From CAZTII01 sp964613305 (GTDB lineage: Bacteria; Bacillota_I; Bacilli_A; Erysipelotrichales; Erysipelotrichaceae), in NCBI GenBank assembly GCA_964613305.1, contig CAZTII010000003.1:1-59930 (forward strand): 59,930 nt of DNA. The letters are read 5' to 3'. Position numbers and translations under genes: made by a program. The notes beneath the pieces are model-generated. The model worked only from the letters and a program-made list of their open reading frames with translations, was not told the origin of the DNA and ran no database searches. Numbering within the stretch: position 1 is the stretch's first letter; the number at the start of each line of letters is the position of its first letter. Shown here piece after piece: positions 9,298 to 18,508 of this stretch.

Positions 9298-10711
9298 CAG
9301 AAAGCCTCTTTCTATAAATTAATACTTTTTCTTTATCATACAATACTTCTTCTTTTAAACAGTTTAATTCTCTAGCTAAAATAGACACGACATGAGGTTG
9401 ACAAAAACCACCTTGACAACGTCCCATTCCTGGTCGAACCCGTTTTTTAACCCCTTTAATCGTTGTTGCACCACAATTACGAGCAATCGCATCCACAATT
9501 TCAGCTTCACTAACACCTTCACAACGACAAACAATATGACCATAACGACTATCTTGTTGAATTAATTCACGTTTTTCATCGATTGTTTTCTTATTAAGAG
9601 AAATAGTTTTTCTTCGTTTTTTTGTCGTTTCTTTTTTCTTAAAGCCAAAATCATCAATAACAAAAGAAACAATACGCTCACAAATCGCTGGGGAACTCGC
9701 TAAACCAGGTGATTCAATCGCACAAACTAAATAAAAACCAGCAATTTCAGAACGATCAACGATAAAATCCGTTGTAGAACCAGTTGCCCTATTTCCCGCA
9801 AATACCCGTATATTTTGTCGATAATCGATTCCTTTTACTAGTTTACTTACTTGGTTTTTAATGTACGCCAAGCCTTCAATCGTTGTAGAAGTATCCTCTT
9901 TTTCATTAAACGTACTCGTTGGTCCAAGTAAAATATTATTTGAAATGGTAGGCACCAATAAACATCCTTTGCCTAATGCACTTGGTATAGGATACATTAC
10001 ATGGTTCACAATTGGTGTATCACTTTTATCCAACACATAATATTCCCCTTTACGCGCTTTAATACTAAAATCAACCGAATACAATAAATTCGCAATATCA
10101 TCACCATATACACCAGCACAATTAATCACTATTCTACTTTTGTACGTATTTTTATCAGTTGTTACAATAAATAGTTCATTTTCTTTTTTTATATCAATCA
10201 CTTCTTCATTTAAAATGCATTTTGCCCCATTATCCATCGCTTCTTCCATAGCCGCTATCGCAATTTCCCATGGTGTTACAATAGCGGTTGTAGGCAAATA
10301 CAAAGCACAGACAACCATGTCACTACAATTTTTTTCATACTGTAATAAAGTGTCTCTTTCAACTATTTCACAAGGAATATTCCTTTTTAATGCTTGATTA
10401 TACAAACGCTCTACTTCTTTTCTTTCCTCTTCACTACATGCGATAACAAAGCCACCAATTTCTTTATAATCACATGATAATTCCTCACATACTTGCCTCA
10501 TCAACTCGTGACCGCGAACATTTAACGTAGCCTTTAATGTTCCTTCTTTTGGATCATGTCCAGTATGAATAATGGCGCTATTAGCCATTGTTGTCGCATT
10601 GGCAACATCATTCTCTTTATCAATCACCACAACATCACACTCATATTTACTTAACTCACGAGCAATCAATGTTCCATTAATGCCAGCACCAATAATAAGT
10701 ACATCAATCAT
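9284..10711 (-). CDS. glpA: GlpA-type FAD-dependent glycerol-3-phosphate dehydrogenase with BFD-like [2Fe-2S] domain
   Basis: 475 residues from the ATG at 10711 (MIDVLIIGAGINGT). I preferred this to the ATG four codons upstream because AGGTGG lies just before it and the glpK stop overlaps it. Residues 1-360 form a DAO-type FAD domain (GAGINGTLIAREL, NSAIIHTGHDP, NCAGVYGD). The C-terminus carries four cysteines (395, 397, 432, 437) in CRCEGVSEAEI...RCQGGFCQP, a BFD-like [2Fe-2S] domain as in anaerobic GlpA. It should oxidise sn-glycerol 3-phosphate to dihydroxyacetone phosphate. The symbol rests on domain content and its place directly after glpK. No glpC or glpF is present. Confidence 0.85.
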   Translation of the reverse strand: MIDVLIIGAGINGTLIARELSKYECDVVVIDKENDVANATTMANSAIIHTGHDPKEGTLKATLNVRGHELMRQVCEELSCDYKEIGGFVIACSEEERKEVERLYNQALKRNIPCEIVERDTLLQYEKNCSDMVVCALYLPTTAIVTPWEIAIAAMEEAMDNGAKCILNEEVIDIKKENELFIVTTDKNTYKSRIVINCAGVYGDDIANLLYSVDFSIKARKGEYYVLDKSDTPIVNHVMYPIPSALGKGCLLVPTISNNILLGPTSTFNEKEDTSTTIEGLAYIKNQVSKLVKGIDYRQNIRVFAGNRATGSTTDFIVDRSEIAGFYLVCAIESPGLASSPAICERIVSFVIDDFGFKKKETTKKRRKTISLNKKTIDEKRELIQQDSRYGHIVCRCEGVSEAEIVDAIARNCGATTIKGVKKRVRPGMGRCQGGFCQPHVVSILARELNCLKEEVLYDKEKVLIYRKRLSDGND

Positions 10712-12200
10712 TTTCCACCTCATAGCTCATGCATGAGTTAACTGCTTTAATCCATCCATCATACATTTTTTTCGCTTCCTTTTTTTCCATTATCGGACTA
10801 AATACACGATCAAGTTCAATATAGTTACTTATTTCTTCCTTAGACTGCCAAAACGATACCGCTAAACCGGCTAAAAAAGCAGCACCTAATGCCGTCGTTT
10901 CTAAATTTTTAGGACGTTTTACATCAACTTGTACCATATCACTTTGAAATTGCATCAAATAGTTATTCGCAACAGCACCACCATCTACTTGTAAACACTT
11001 TAAGTCAACATCTGAATCCTTTTGCATCGCATCTAAAATATCTTTTGTTTGATACGCTAATGATTCTAGGGTTGCCCGTGTAATATGTCCGCGTGATGAC
11101 CCTCTAGTTAAGCCAAAAATAGCGCCGCGACATTTATCATTCCAATATGGTGCACCTAAGCCAACAAACGCTAAAACAACATACACACCATCACTAGAAG
11201 AGACTTGTAACGCTAGTTTTTCACTTTCACTCGCTTTTTCAAAAAAATGTAGTTCATCACGTAACCATTGAATACCGCTACCAGCCACAAACACACTACC
11301 TTCTAAGGCATAAGTCACTTCATCGTTTATTTTCCATGCAATGGTTGTAACTAACCCCGATTTAGAAATCGTCGGTTTATTACCAGTATTCATCAATAAA
11401 AAACAACCCGTTCCCATTGTATTTTTAGCCATACCTTTTTCAAAACAAGCTTGACCAAATAACGCTGCTTGCTGATCACCGGCAATACCACTAATTGGTA
11501 CTGATTCATTAAAGAAATTATACGGTTTAATATAACCGACAACTTCACTACTTGATTTTACTTCTGGCAACATGCTCATCGGAATCTGTAACATATCACA
11601 CAGCTCTTTATCCCACGATAACGTATGTATATTAAACAACATCGTTCTACTCGCATTGGATACATCCGTCACATGACTTTCCCCACCGGTTAATTTCCAC
11701 ACTAAAAAACTATCGATTGTTCCAAACAACAAACGATCTACCTTATCTCTTGCCCCCAAGACATTATCCAAAATCCATTTTATTTTAGTACCACTAAAAT
11801 AAGGATCAATCGGTAACCCGGTTTTTTCTTTCACTACGTTTTCAAAACCATTTTGTTTTAATTCATCACAAATATCGCTTGTTTGTCGAGATTGCCAAAC
11901 AATGGCTTCATAAATAGGAAGTCCTGTTTCTTTATCCCAAACAACCGTTGTTTCACGCTGATTAGTAATACCAATAGCCGCAACTTCTGTTGGTGACACA
12001 CCGCTATTAATCATTACTTCTGCCATACACGATAAAACACTTAACCAAATTTCATTGGCGTCATGTAACACCCATCCTGGTTTTGGATAGAGTTGTGGAA
12101 ATTCTTTTTGCCCTACACCTTTGCATTGGCAATGCTTGTCAAACAAGATTGCCCTAGAACTCGTTGTTCCTTGATCAATCGCTAAAATATATTTTTTCAT
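10704..12200 (-). CDS. glpK: glycerol kinase
   Basis: 498 residues, the full family length. FGGY kinase features: N-terminal ATP motif AIDQGTTSSRAILFD, substrate region GITNQRETTVVWD, SGIAGDQQAALFGQ, and the C-terminal adenosine motif VDGGAVANNYLMQFQ. It phosphorylates glycerol to glycerol 3-phosphate in the cytoplasm and is the first gene of the five-gene operon running to the Gfo/Idh enzyme. A TATAAT box lies at 12225-12220 on the minus strand, but I find no good -35 at the right distance, so an activator may be needed. The stop overlaps the glpA start by eight bases. Confidence 0.97.
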   Translation of the reverse strand: MKKYILAIDQGTTSSRAILFDKHCQCKGVGQKEFPQLYPKPGWVLHDANEIWLSVLSCMAEVMINSGVSPTEVAAIGITNQRETTVVWDKETGLPIYEAIVWQSRQTSDICDELKQNGFENVVKEKTGLPIDPYFSGTKIKWILDNVLGARDKVDRLLFGTIDSFLVWKLTGGESHVTDVSNASRTMLFNIHTLSWDKELCDMLQIPMSMLPEVKSSSEVVGYIKPYNFFNESVPISGIAGDQQAALFGQACFEKGMAKNTMGTGCFLLMNTGNKPTISKSGLVTTIAWKINDEVTYALEGSVFVAGSGIQWLRDELHFFEKASESEKLALQVSSSDGVYVVLAFVGLGAPYWNDKCRGAIFGLTRGSSRGHITRATLESLAYQTKDILDAMQKDSDVDLKCLQVDGGAVANNYLMQFQSDMVQVDVKRPKNLETTALGAAFLAGLAVSFWQSKEEISNYIELDRVFSPIMEKKEAKKMYDGWIKAVNSCMSYEVEND

Positions 12201-12271
12201 AAAGATACCTCTTACATTTATTATACATAATGGCTACTAAAAAAGGGAGTAAACTAACATAAACTTAACAC

Positions 12272-12297
12272 AAAAAAAAGTTAACCGAAGTTAACTT
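12272..12297 (-). terminator. terminator of the MATE gene, UUCG tetraloop
   Basis: Read on the minus strand, AAGTTAAC-TTCG-GTTAACTT is followed by a run of T. The 8-base stem with an extra-stable TTCG loop starts at the MATE stop codon and insulates glpK. Confidence 0.92.
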
Positions 12298-13700
12298 GAT
12301 ACCTTTAAATGACTTTTATAAAACTTAATAAAAATACTCACAGTAACACTAGTCGCAATCATATCCGACACCGGTTCCGCTAAAATAACCGCAAATACCA
12401 TTGGAGCTTGAAGCAATAAATCAGAAACATTGTTTGACGCATTCAACGCCATACTTGATGATCCAATCATCATTGGTAACACATAAATTAAAGGAATTAG
12501 TACAAATACTTTTCTAAATAACGCTAAAAACAAACTTTTCTTTGCTTGACCTAATGCCATAAATGTTTGTTGACACGCAATTTGAGCACCAAAGAATAAA
12601 CCACCAATTAAAAAGATACGCATTCCCCATGAAGTTAAACGAATTAAATCCGGATCTTTTGAGAAAATACTGGTAAATAATGGTGCAAAAAACATGATTG
12701 TCATCGCAAGAACGACACTAGTTGCAAAACATGAAAGAACAGTATAGCGAATCGCTTGTTTAACGCGTTCAAATTCTTTCGCACCATAATTGTAACTAAT
12801 GATTGGTTGCGCTCCTTGACAAATACCTACAATCGGTAAAAACACAAAGGTGTTACAAGTCATTAAAATTCCCATCGAACTAACAGCTAAAGTTCCTCCA
12901 TACAATACTAATTGATTGTTGAAAGAAATTTGAAGTAAACTTTCCGTACCACTCATAACAAATGGTGAAATCCCTAACGCTAAAGTTGCGGCAATAATTT
13001 TAAAATCCGGTTTAAAATATTCTTTTCTAATTTTAATCGTACTTTGTTGACCAAATAAGAAATAAAGAACCCATGTAGCTGATACAGCTTGAGAAATAAT
13101 GGTAGCTAAAGCTGCGCCAGCTACACCCATTTTAAAGGTAAAGATGAAAATCGGATCTAAAATAATATTCATGACTGCACCAATAACAATCGTTGACATC
13201 CCTATTTTAGTATATCCTTGCGCATTGATGTATGCATTCATTCCCATCGTAATTTGTACAAACACCGTTCCTAATACATAAATACCCATATACTCCTTCG
13301 CAACTTCTAATGTGTCATGACGGGCACCAAACATCACTAATAATTTATCTTGAAACAGTAACACGATAGTTGTAATAAGAAGACCTGAAATAAGTAAACT
13401 AACAAACGATTGCGTCATAATCTTTTCAGCGCCATCCTTATCTTTTTCCCCTAATTTAATAGCGACTAAAGGCGCTCCACCACTACCAACTAACGCCGTA
13501 AACGCATTAATTAACGTAATTAATGGAACCGCAATGGATAATCCTGCCATCGCTAAGGTTCCATTATCCATTCTTCCTAAATACATTCTATCCACCATGT
13601 TATACAATAAATTCACCAGCTGAGCAATAATCGCTGGAACAGCTAAACTCACTAATAATTTGCCAATTGGTTTTGTTTGTAAATCATTTGTTCTAACCAT
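12291..13700 (-). CDS. MATE family multidrug/cation exporter
   Basis: 469 residues with about twelve membrane helices in two MatE halves. The start (LLVSLAVPAIIAQLVNLLYNMVDRMYLG) is typical of DinF/NorM-like MATE proteins. Substrates are usually organic cations or drugs exported with Na+ or H+, and the specific substrate is unknown. It is a single-gene unit with Shine-Dalgarno AGGAGG, its own promoter and a strong terminator. Confidence 0.9.
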   Translation of the reverse strand: MVRTNDLQTKPIGKLLVSLAVPAIIAQLVNLLYNMVDRMYLGRMDNGTLAMAGLSIAVPLITLINAFTALVGSGGAPLVAIKLGEKDKDGAEKIMTQSFVSLLISGLLITTIVLLFQDKLLVMFGARHDTLEVAKEYMGIYVLGTVFVQITMGMNAYINAQGYTKIGMSTIVIGAVMNIILDPIFIFTFKMGVAGAALATIISQAVSATWVLYFLFGQQSTIKIRKEYFKPDFKIIAATLALGISPFVMSGTESLLQISFNNQLVLYGGTLAVSSMGILMTCNTFVFLPIVGICQGAQPIISYNYGAKEFERVKQAIRYTVLSCFATSVVLAMTIMFFAPLFTSIFSKDPDLIRLTSWGMRIFLIGGLFFGAQIACQQTFMALGQAKKSLFLALFRKVFVLIPLIYVLPMMIGSSSMALNASNNVSDLLLQAPMVFAVILAEPVSDMIATSVTVSIFIKFYKSHLKVSS

Positions 13701-13711
13701 AAAATACCTCC

Positions 13712-13740
13712 TGCATACAAGTATACAAAATATATTTCAA
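13712..13740 (-). promoter_or_regulatory. probable promoter of the MATE gene
   Basis: TTGAAA (13740-13735) and TATGCA (13717-13712) lie on the minus strand with 17-base spacing, just upstream of the AGGAGG site. Confidence 0.45.
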
Positions 13741-13750
13741 TTTTCCAAAC

Positions 13751-13775
13751 AAAAAAAAGCACCTAAGTGCCTTTT
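13751..13775 (-). terminator. terminator of purC
   Basis: On the minus strand AAGGCAC-TTAG-GTGCTTT is followed by a T-run (13758-13751). It overlaps the purC stop codon. Confidence 0.75.
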
Positions 13776-14454
13776 ACGCTAAAATTCGAGCAGTTAAATC
13801 CATTGGAACAAGTTTTTTACCATGATCGTATACTCTCATGTTACCACTTGAAATTTCATCAATTAACACAACTTCTCCATTAAATACACCAAATTCATAT
13901 TTAATATCAATTAAATCCAATCCTTTATTTTTTAAATCGTCTCTAAGAATTTCTGTCATGGTAATCGTTAATTGTTTCATTTCATTAAATTGTTGTTCCG
14001 TTAAAATATTTAAAACACTAAGAGCTTCCATCGTAATAAGTGGATCGCCTTTTGCGTCATCTTTTAATGTAGCTTCCACAAGTGGACTTTTTAAAGGTGT
14101 TCCATCAGTAATATATGCTCCATAACGACGAATAAAACTTCCAGTCGCTACTAATCGACAAATAACTTCTAGTCCTTGACCAATTAAAGTCACCGGTAAT
14201 ACTTCCATTGTACCTTCTTCAATATCACTTGATACATAGTGTGTTTTAATTCCTTTAGATTGTAATAAATTAAAGAAATACGCAGACGTTTTTAAATTTT
14301 GTTTGCCAATACCGTCGATTGTCAAGCCAACAGCGTTTTCTCCTGGATCAAACACTCCATCTTTTCCTGTACAATCATCTTTAAATTTTAGTAATATGTT
14401 TCCGTTATCTAATGAATAAACATCTTTTGTTTTACCAGTATATATCTTTTTCAT
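13774..14454 (-). CDS. purC: phosphoribosylaminoimidazole-succinocarboxamide (SAICAR) synthase
   Basis: 226 residues, near the usual 235-240. PurC signatures: YTGKTKDVYSLDNGNILLKFKDD at the start, VICRLVATGSFIRRYG, and LIDEISSGNMRVYD near the C-terminus. It joins aspartate to CAIR with ATP in de novo purine synthesis. Unusually it stands alone rather than in a pur operon. It has its own TATAAT promoter and terminator, and GAGGTGATC precedes the start. Confidence 0.95.
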   Translation of the reverse strand: MKKIYTGKTKDVYSLDNGNILLKFKDDCTGKDGVFDPGENAVGLTIDGIGKQNLKTSAYFFNLLQSKGIKTHYVSSDIEEGTMEVLPVTLIGQGLEVICRLVATGSFIRRYGAYITDGTPLKSPLVEATLKDDAKGDPLITMEALSVLNILTEQQFNEMKQLTITMTEILRDDLKNKGLDLIDIKYEFGVFNGEVVLIDEISSGNMRVYDHGKKLVPMDLTARILA

Positions 14455-14472
14455 ATGATCACCTCGAAAATC

Positions 14473-14500
14473 ATTATATCACAATCTATTTTGCCTACAA
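14473..14500 (-). promoter_or_regulatory. promoter of purC
   Basis: TTGTAG (14500-14495) and TATAAT (14478-14473) lie on the minus strand with 16-base spacing. I see no purine riboswitch or long leader between promoter and gene. Confidence 0.55.
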
Positions 14501-14521
14501 ATATTTTCATTAAATTTTTGA

Positions 14522-15076
14522 TTATTTTATAAATGATTCCCATGAATTCGTTAATAAAACCTGCATTTTTTCCGAAAATTGTTCAATGGTTGAGTCATCA
14601 CAAACATCCGCCCATTTTCTTATAAAGAACGTTAAACTATGACTATAATATTGAGCTAATAAATTATCATCAAATTGTTCATTTAAATACATTTCATTAC
14701 GATTTGTTGAAAATACCGATAAAATTAACCGTTCAAACTCATGAAGTACCATACTTTCAAAACTATTTTGACCTTCGATTTTAAATGCTTGTTGATAAAA
14801 AGATTTTCGATGTCGTACATTTTTTAAAATAATTTGAATGGATTTGGAAAAATCACGTTCTTTTACAAACTCAATAACTGATTCATACACATCTTGATAC
14901 ACAATATAATTTAAAGCATCATATTTATCAATAAAATAATTATAAAAAGTAGCACGAATGACACCAGTATCATCGCAAATGTGTTTAATCGTTATTTTTT
15001 CAAATGGCATTGATCGCATACAAGTAATTAAACTTTCTGCCAATGCCATTTTCATCATGGCTTTTCTGTCCATCAT
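14522..15076 (-). CDS. TetR/AcrR family transcriptional regulator
   Basis: A longer frame exists, but the first 28 codons lie inside the upstream gene. I place the start at the ATG (15076) that overlaps the upstream stop as ATGA, giving 184 residues (MMDRKAMMKMALAESL). The helix-turn-helix ITIKHICDDTGVIRATFYNYF lies at about 25-45, as in TetR proteins with the DhaS-like C-terminal type. The ligand-binding half is poorly conserved and its ligand is unknown. Translational coupling to the MntP-like gene suggests it controls this operon, which is inference. Confidence 0.8.
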   Translation of the reverse strand: MMDRKAMMKMALAESLITCMRSMPFEKITIKHICDDTGVIRATFYNYFIDKYDALNYIVYQDVYESVIEFVKERDFSKSIQIILKNVRHRKSFYQQAFKIEGQNSFESMVLHEFERLILSVFSTNRNEMYLNEQFDDNLLAQYYSHSLTFFIRKWADVCDDSTIEQFSEKMQVLLTNSWESFIK

Positions 15077-15642
15077 ACAACTCTCAATAATTGCCAAGCC
15101 ATGACAAGTGAAAATACCATTAATACCGAACCTGCCATCACTTCTATTGTTCTTTGCCACCTTAATCCTTGATAATAACCAACCATAAGTCCTGCAATCG
15201 TTGAAACAAAACTAACAATAAACGCTAAAATATTTTGACTTAATATGTTATAGCCAACGAGCGATAACGCCATTCCTAAGAAAAAAGCATCAAAATTCGT
15301 CAAACATGCTAATTTGACACATCCTTTAAAATTAAAAGAAGAGTCAAGTGATTCTTTAAAATCACCAATTTTAATTCCTTTCGTAATGTATATAATACCA
15401 ATACCAAATAATATTAAAATAGAAACAACTTTATTTAAAAAAGAAAAAATACTCATTTTTAACGCAATCGCAAAAAGAAAACCAATCGTTACCGCACCTA
15501 CATGAAAAAAGGAAAATGTTGATGCAAACAACAACAAGTTTTTTAATGATATTTTAGCCATTGTCGCTCCTTTTTTCATCATAATGACAAAACCATCGAG
15601 CGATAAACTAATAAATAATACACTTAATATAATAGTCTCCAT
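15073..15642 (-). CDS. MntP/YtaF family membrane protein, putative Mn2+ exporter
   Basis: 189 residues with six membrane helices in two repeats. Each repeat carries the family Asp in its first helix: Asp16 in SLSLDGF and Asp118 in LTNFDAF, the latter close to the NFDA motif of MntP. MntP exports manganese, while YtaF is a sporulation relative; at 189 residues it is nearer MntP. It sits between the patatin gene (three bases away) and the TetR gene (overlapping), so the three are probably one transcript. The substrate is inferred from the family only. Confidence 0.72.
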   Translation of the reverse strand: METIILSVLFISLSLDGFVIMMKKGATMAKISLKNLLLFASTFSFFHVGAVTIGFLFAIALKMSIFSFLNKVVSILILFGIGIIYITKGIKIGDFKESLDSSFNFKGCVKLACLTNFDAFFLGMALSLVGYNILSQNILAFIVSFVSTIAGLMVGYYQGLRWQRTIEVMAGSVLMVFSLVMAWQLLRVV

Positions 15643-15645
15643 ACG

Positions 15646-16482
15646 TTATTTTAAAAAGATCTGTAACTCTTCAAGACGATCTTTTACACATTGTCTCCCT
15701 TCTAAATAAATACTCTCTAATACTTCAATACTACTTTCAGAACTTTTTATAGGACGTGTTGGTCTAAAAACAAACGCTAGCCCTAATTCCTCACAACGAT
15801 TAATATAATCTATCGTTAGATTATATATTTTAGCACGTTTTTCCAACGCTTTCGCTAATTTTGGATAGTCGGCTTGAATTGTTTTAATAACCAATTTTTC
15901 TTTTGAACCAAACCTTTTTTTATAACCAAGTGGCTGTGTTAAAATAACCACATTTTTTTTATTACCATCTTCCATTGATTTAATAATCGGAATAGAATCC
16001 GTCGCCCCACCATCAAAATATGGTACACCATCTATCATTTGTGGTGGAAATAAACCAGGAATACTACATGTTGCCTTATACGCTTGATTGTGTTCATCAA
16101 TCTGAGTAACATCTAAATATTCAGCTTTTCCCGTATAACCATTACTAACACACGCCAAAGCCTTTCCTTTATACTCACTATATGTTTTATAATCAAACGG
16201 CAATAAATCATTAGGAATCGTTTCAAAGACAAATTCAATACCGATAACGCTTTTATCAGTGATTAAATTAGTGATACCTGCGTATCGTTTATCATTACGA
16301 AATATTTTTAAAATTTGTAAATTTCTACCTTCTTGTTTAGAAATAAACGATGCTCCATTAGAAATACCTGCTGAAGTACCAATAATATAATTAAAATCAA
16401 TGTTGTTAGCGAGAAGTTCATCCATTACTCCTGCACTAAATATACCACGAAAGGAACCACCTTCTAATACTAATCCTGCCAT
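15646..16482 (-). CDS. patatin-like phospholipase/acylhydrolase
   Basis: 278 residues from the ATG at 16482, chosen over an upstream ATG because TAGGAGG lies seven bases before it. The oxyanion loop EGGSFRG (7-13), nucleophile Ser37 in GTSAG and catalytic Asp157 in FDGG make a complete Ser-Asp dyad. It is a cytoplasmic lipid acyl hydrolase of the bacterial YjjU/RssA-like type with no signal peptide. It is the first gene of an operon with the MntP-like and TetR genes. A TATAAT box (16507-16502, minus) lies upstream, with no convincing -35. Confidence 0.85.
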   Translation of the reverse strand: MAGLVLEGGSFRGIFSAGVMDELLANNIDFNYIIGTSAGISNGASFISKQEGRNLQILKIFRNDKRYAGITNLITDKSVIGIEFVFETIPNDLLPFDYKTYSEYKGKALACVSNGYTGKAEYLDVTQIDEHNQAYKATCSIPGLFPPQMIDGVPYFDGGATDSIPIIKSMEDGNKKNVVILTQPLGYKKRFGSKEKLVIKTIQADYPKLAKALEKRAKIYNLTIDYINRCEELGLAFVFRPTRPIKSSESSIEVLESIYLEGRQCVKDRLEELQIFLK

Positions 16483-16636
16483 ACAATAGCCTCCTAGAGC
16501 CATTATACATAGAAGTTAAGATAAATTGAGTAGACACTTTTCATCAATTGTCAATCCTTACTATAATATTCTCTTTCAAATGATAGTTTATCATGTTTTT
16601 ATTAACAAATAATACAAATAATTTACACTGAACATC

Positions 16637-16669
16637 TTCAAATTTAATACTACGAATTTATAATTCGTA
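16637..16669 (+). promoter_or_regulatory. promoter of the ABC-PHP operon with a perfect palindrome over the -10
   Basis: TTCAAA (16637-16642) and TATAAT (16659-16664) have 16-base spacing. The perfect inverted repeat TACGAATT-TAT-AATTCGTA (16651-16669) covers the -10 box and its flanks, the position expected of a repressor operator. No regulator gene is next to it. The patatin promoter points the other way across the same 212-base gap. Confidence 0.65.
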
Positions 16670-16694
16670 AAGTAAGTGTATAGAGGGGAAAAAT

Positions 16695-17525
16695 ATGTTT
16701 AAATATCTGAATTTGAAAAGACTTTATTACGCACTTGGTAAAAGAGGATTTATGGAATATATTTTATCAACAGTTTTCATACTCTTTTTTTATGGACCGT
16801 TATTAAATGCTTTTATGTTAGCTTTTGCCAATACGTATCAATATCCATCAATCTTTCCAAATAAATGGGGGTTTAATTGGTGGAAATACATACTAGGAAG
16901 AGATAACCTCGTAAAATCCATTTTTAACTCATTAACCATTGCGACTAGTGTTACTGTAATTTCTTTGTTAATCTGCATACCTGCCGCATATGCTTTATCA
17001 AGATATGACTTTAAAGGAAAAAAAATAATTATGTTCTCGTATTTATTATCCAATGCTTTTCCAAAAATGGGATTATATGTTTCGATGGCAATTTTATTTT
17101 ATAAGTTTAATTTGATGGGAACATATCTTGGCGTAATTATTATTCACATTATCAACACTCTTATTTATATGGTTTGGCTTCCAATGGGAGCATTTAGAAA
17201 AGTAAGAAAAGAACAAGAAGAAGCCGCAAGAGATGTTGGCGCAAGTCCATTTCAAACATTTCTCCATGTAAGTCTTCCTATAGCAATTCCAGGAATTGCA
17301 ATTGCGAGCATATTCACGTTCTTAGGTTCAATGGAAGAATCACAAGGAACGTTGCTTATAGGGTTTCCACAAATCAATACAATGGCTACGGAAATGTATG
17401 GCGTTATTATGGATTATCCAATTACCGCCGGCGCTGTATTCTCGTTAATACTAATCATTCCATCATTAATCATTATTACAGTATTTAAAAAACATATTAC
17501 TGCAGATGCGATACAAATTAAATAA
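16695..17525 (+). CDS. ABC importer permease (first of two)
   Basis: 276 residues with six hydrophobic segments. The EAA loop EEAARDVGASPFQTFLHVSLPIAIPGI near residues 175-200 marks a binding-protein-dependent importer. It resembles the permeases of spermidine, iron(III) and 2-aminoethylphosphonate importers (PotC/FbpB/PhnV type). AGAGGGG precedes the ATG. It is the first gene of a six-gene operon. Family resemblance does not fix the substrate. Confidence 0.85.
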   Translation: MFKYLNLKRLYYALGKRGFMEYILSTVFILFFYGPLLNAFMLAFANTYQYPSIFPNKWGFNWWKYILGRDNLVKSIFNSLTIATSVTVISLLICIPAAYALSRYDFKGKKIIMFSYLLSNAFPKMGLYVSMAILFYKFNLMGTYLGVIIIHIINTLIYMVWLPMGAFRKVRKEQEEAARDVGASPFQTFLHVSLPIAIPGIAIASIFTFLGSMEESQGTLLIGFPQINTMATEMYGVIMDYPITAGAVFSLILIIPSLIIITVFKKHITADAIQIK

Positions 17526-17536
17526 GGAGAAAAAAT

Positions 17537-18508
17537 TTGAAAACGAAAAAAATTAAAATCGAAGACTTATCCGTTATTTATGAAAATGGTGATGGAGTTA
17601 GAAATATTTATTTAGATGTATATGAAGGTGAAATATTAACCTTATTAGGTCCTTCTGGTTGTGGAAAGACAACAATTCTGCGGGCCATTGGTGGATTTAA
17701 TAAAGCAACCGATGGAAAAATAATCATTGATGATGTGGATATAACTAGCCTTCCACCTGAAAAAAGACCAACATCGATGGTATTTCAAAGTTATAATTTA
17801 TGGCCTCATATGTCTGTTTATGAAAATCTTGCATTTGGCTTAAAACTAAGAAAAATCGATCCAAAGACAATAAAGAAAGAAATTGATGAAATATTGGTTC
17901 TCTTAAAAATGAAAGGATTTGAAGATAAATATCCTACCCAACTTTCAGGAGGACAACAACAACGAATTGCGATAGCACGTTCTCTATTATTAAAACCAAC
18001 AGTTCTTTTATTAGATGAACCTTTCTCAGCGTTAGATGCTAAAATACGTGTCCAAATGCGAGAAGAATTAAAAAAAATACAACAAGAATTAAATATAAGC
18101 ATTGCCTTTGTAACTCACGACCAAGAAGAAGCAATTTCTTTGTCACATCGGATTGTCGTAATGGACAAAGGAAAAATTGCTCAAATAGGTTCTCCTACAG
18201 AAATATATGATAACCCGATCAATCCATATGTCGCATCATTTATTGGAGAAATGAATTTCTTAGAAATAGATGACAAAACAATTGCATTTAGACCTGAAGA
18301 AATTAAAATTTATAACTCTACTGTAGGAAAATACAATGCAAAAGTTATTTCGATTATGTTATTAGGTCATTACGCTTCTTTAATCCTTGAATACGGTTTT
18401 ATTTCCATTAAAGCTTATATTACAAGAAATGAAATGGAAAACATTTATGAAGGGAATAATGTAACGTTTGATATATTGAAATTTAGAGAATACGAAGGGA
18501 GACACTAA
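17537..18508 (+). CDS. ABC importer ATPase
   Basis: 323 residues from a TTG start (17537) preceded by AAGGAG. Walker A GPSGCGKT near 40, Q-loop VFQSYNLWP, signature LSGGQQQRIAIAR, Walker B VLLLDEP, H-loop VTHD. The last ~80 residues look like a short TOBE-type regulatory domain (IAFRPEEIKIY). The length and layout match PotA/FbpC/PhnT ATPases of type I importers. The stop codon immediately abuts the next ATG. Confidence 0.93.
   Translation: MKTKKIKIEDLSVIYENGDGVRNIYLDVYEGEILTLLGPSGCGKTTILRAIGGFNKATDGKIIIDDVDITSLPPEKRPTSMVFQSYNLWPHMSVYENLAFGLKLRKIDPKTIKKEIDEILVLLKMKGFEDKYPTQLSGGQQQRIAIARSLLLKPTVLLLDEPFSALDAKIRVQMREELKKIQQELNISIAFVTHDQEEAISLSHRIVVMDKGKIAQIGSPTEIYDNPINPYVASFIGEMNFLEIDDKTIAFRPEEIKIYNSTVGKYNAKVISIMLLGHYASLILEYGFISIKAYITRNEMENIYEGNNVTFDILKFREYEGRH

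Noticed and set aside
13712..13740. A MarR/TetR operator from the repeated ATACAAGTATAC-like bases before the MATE gene
   Set aside because: The bases form only a short, imperfect repeat explained by A+T richness and the promoter itself.
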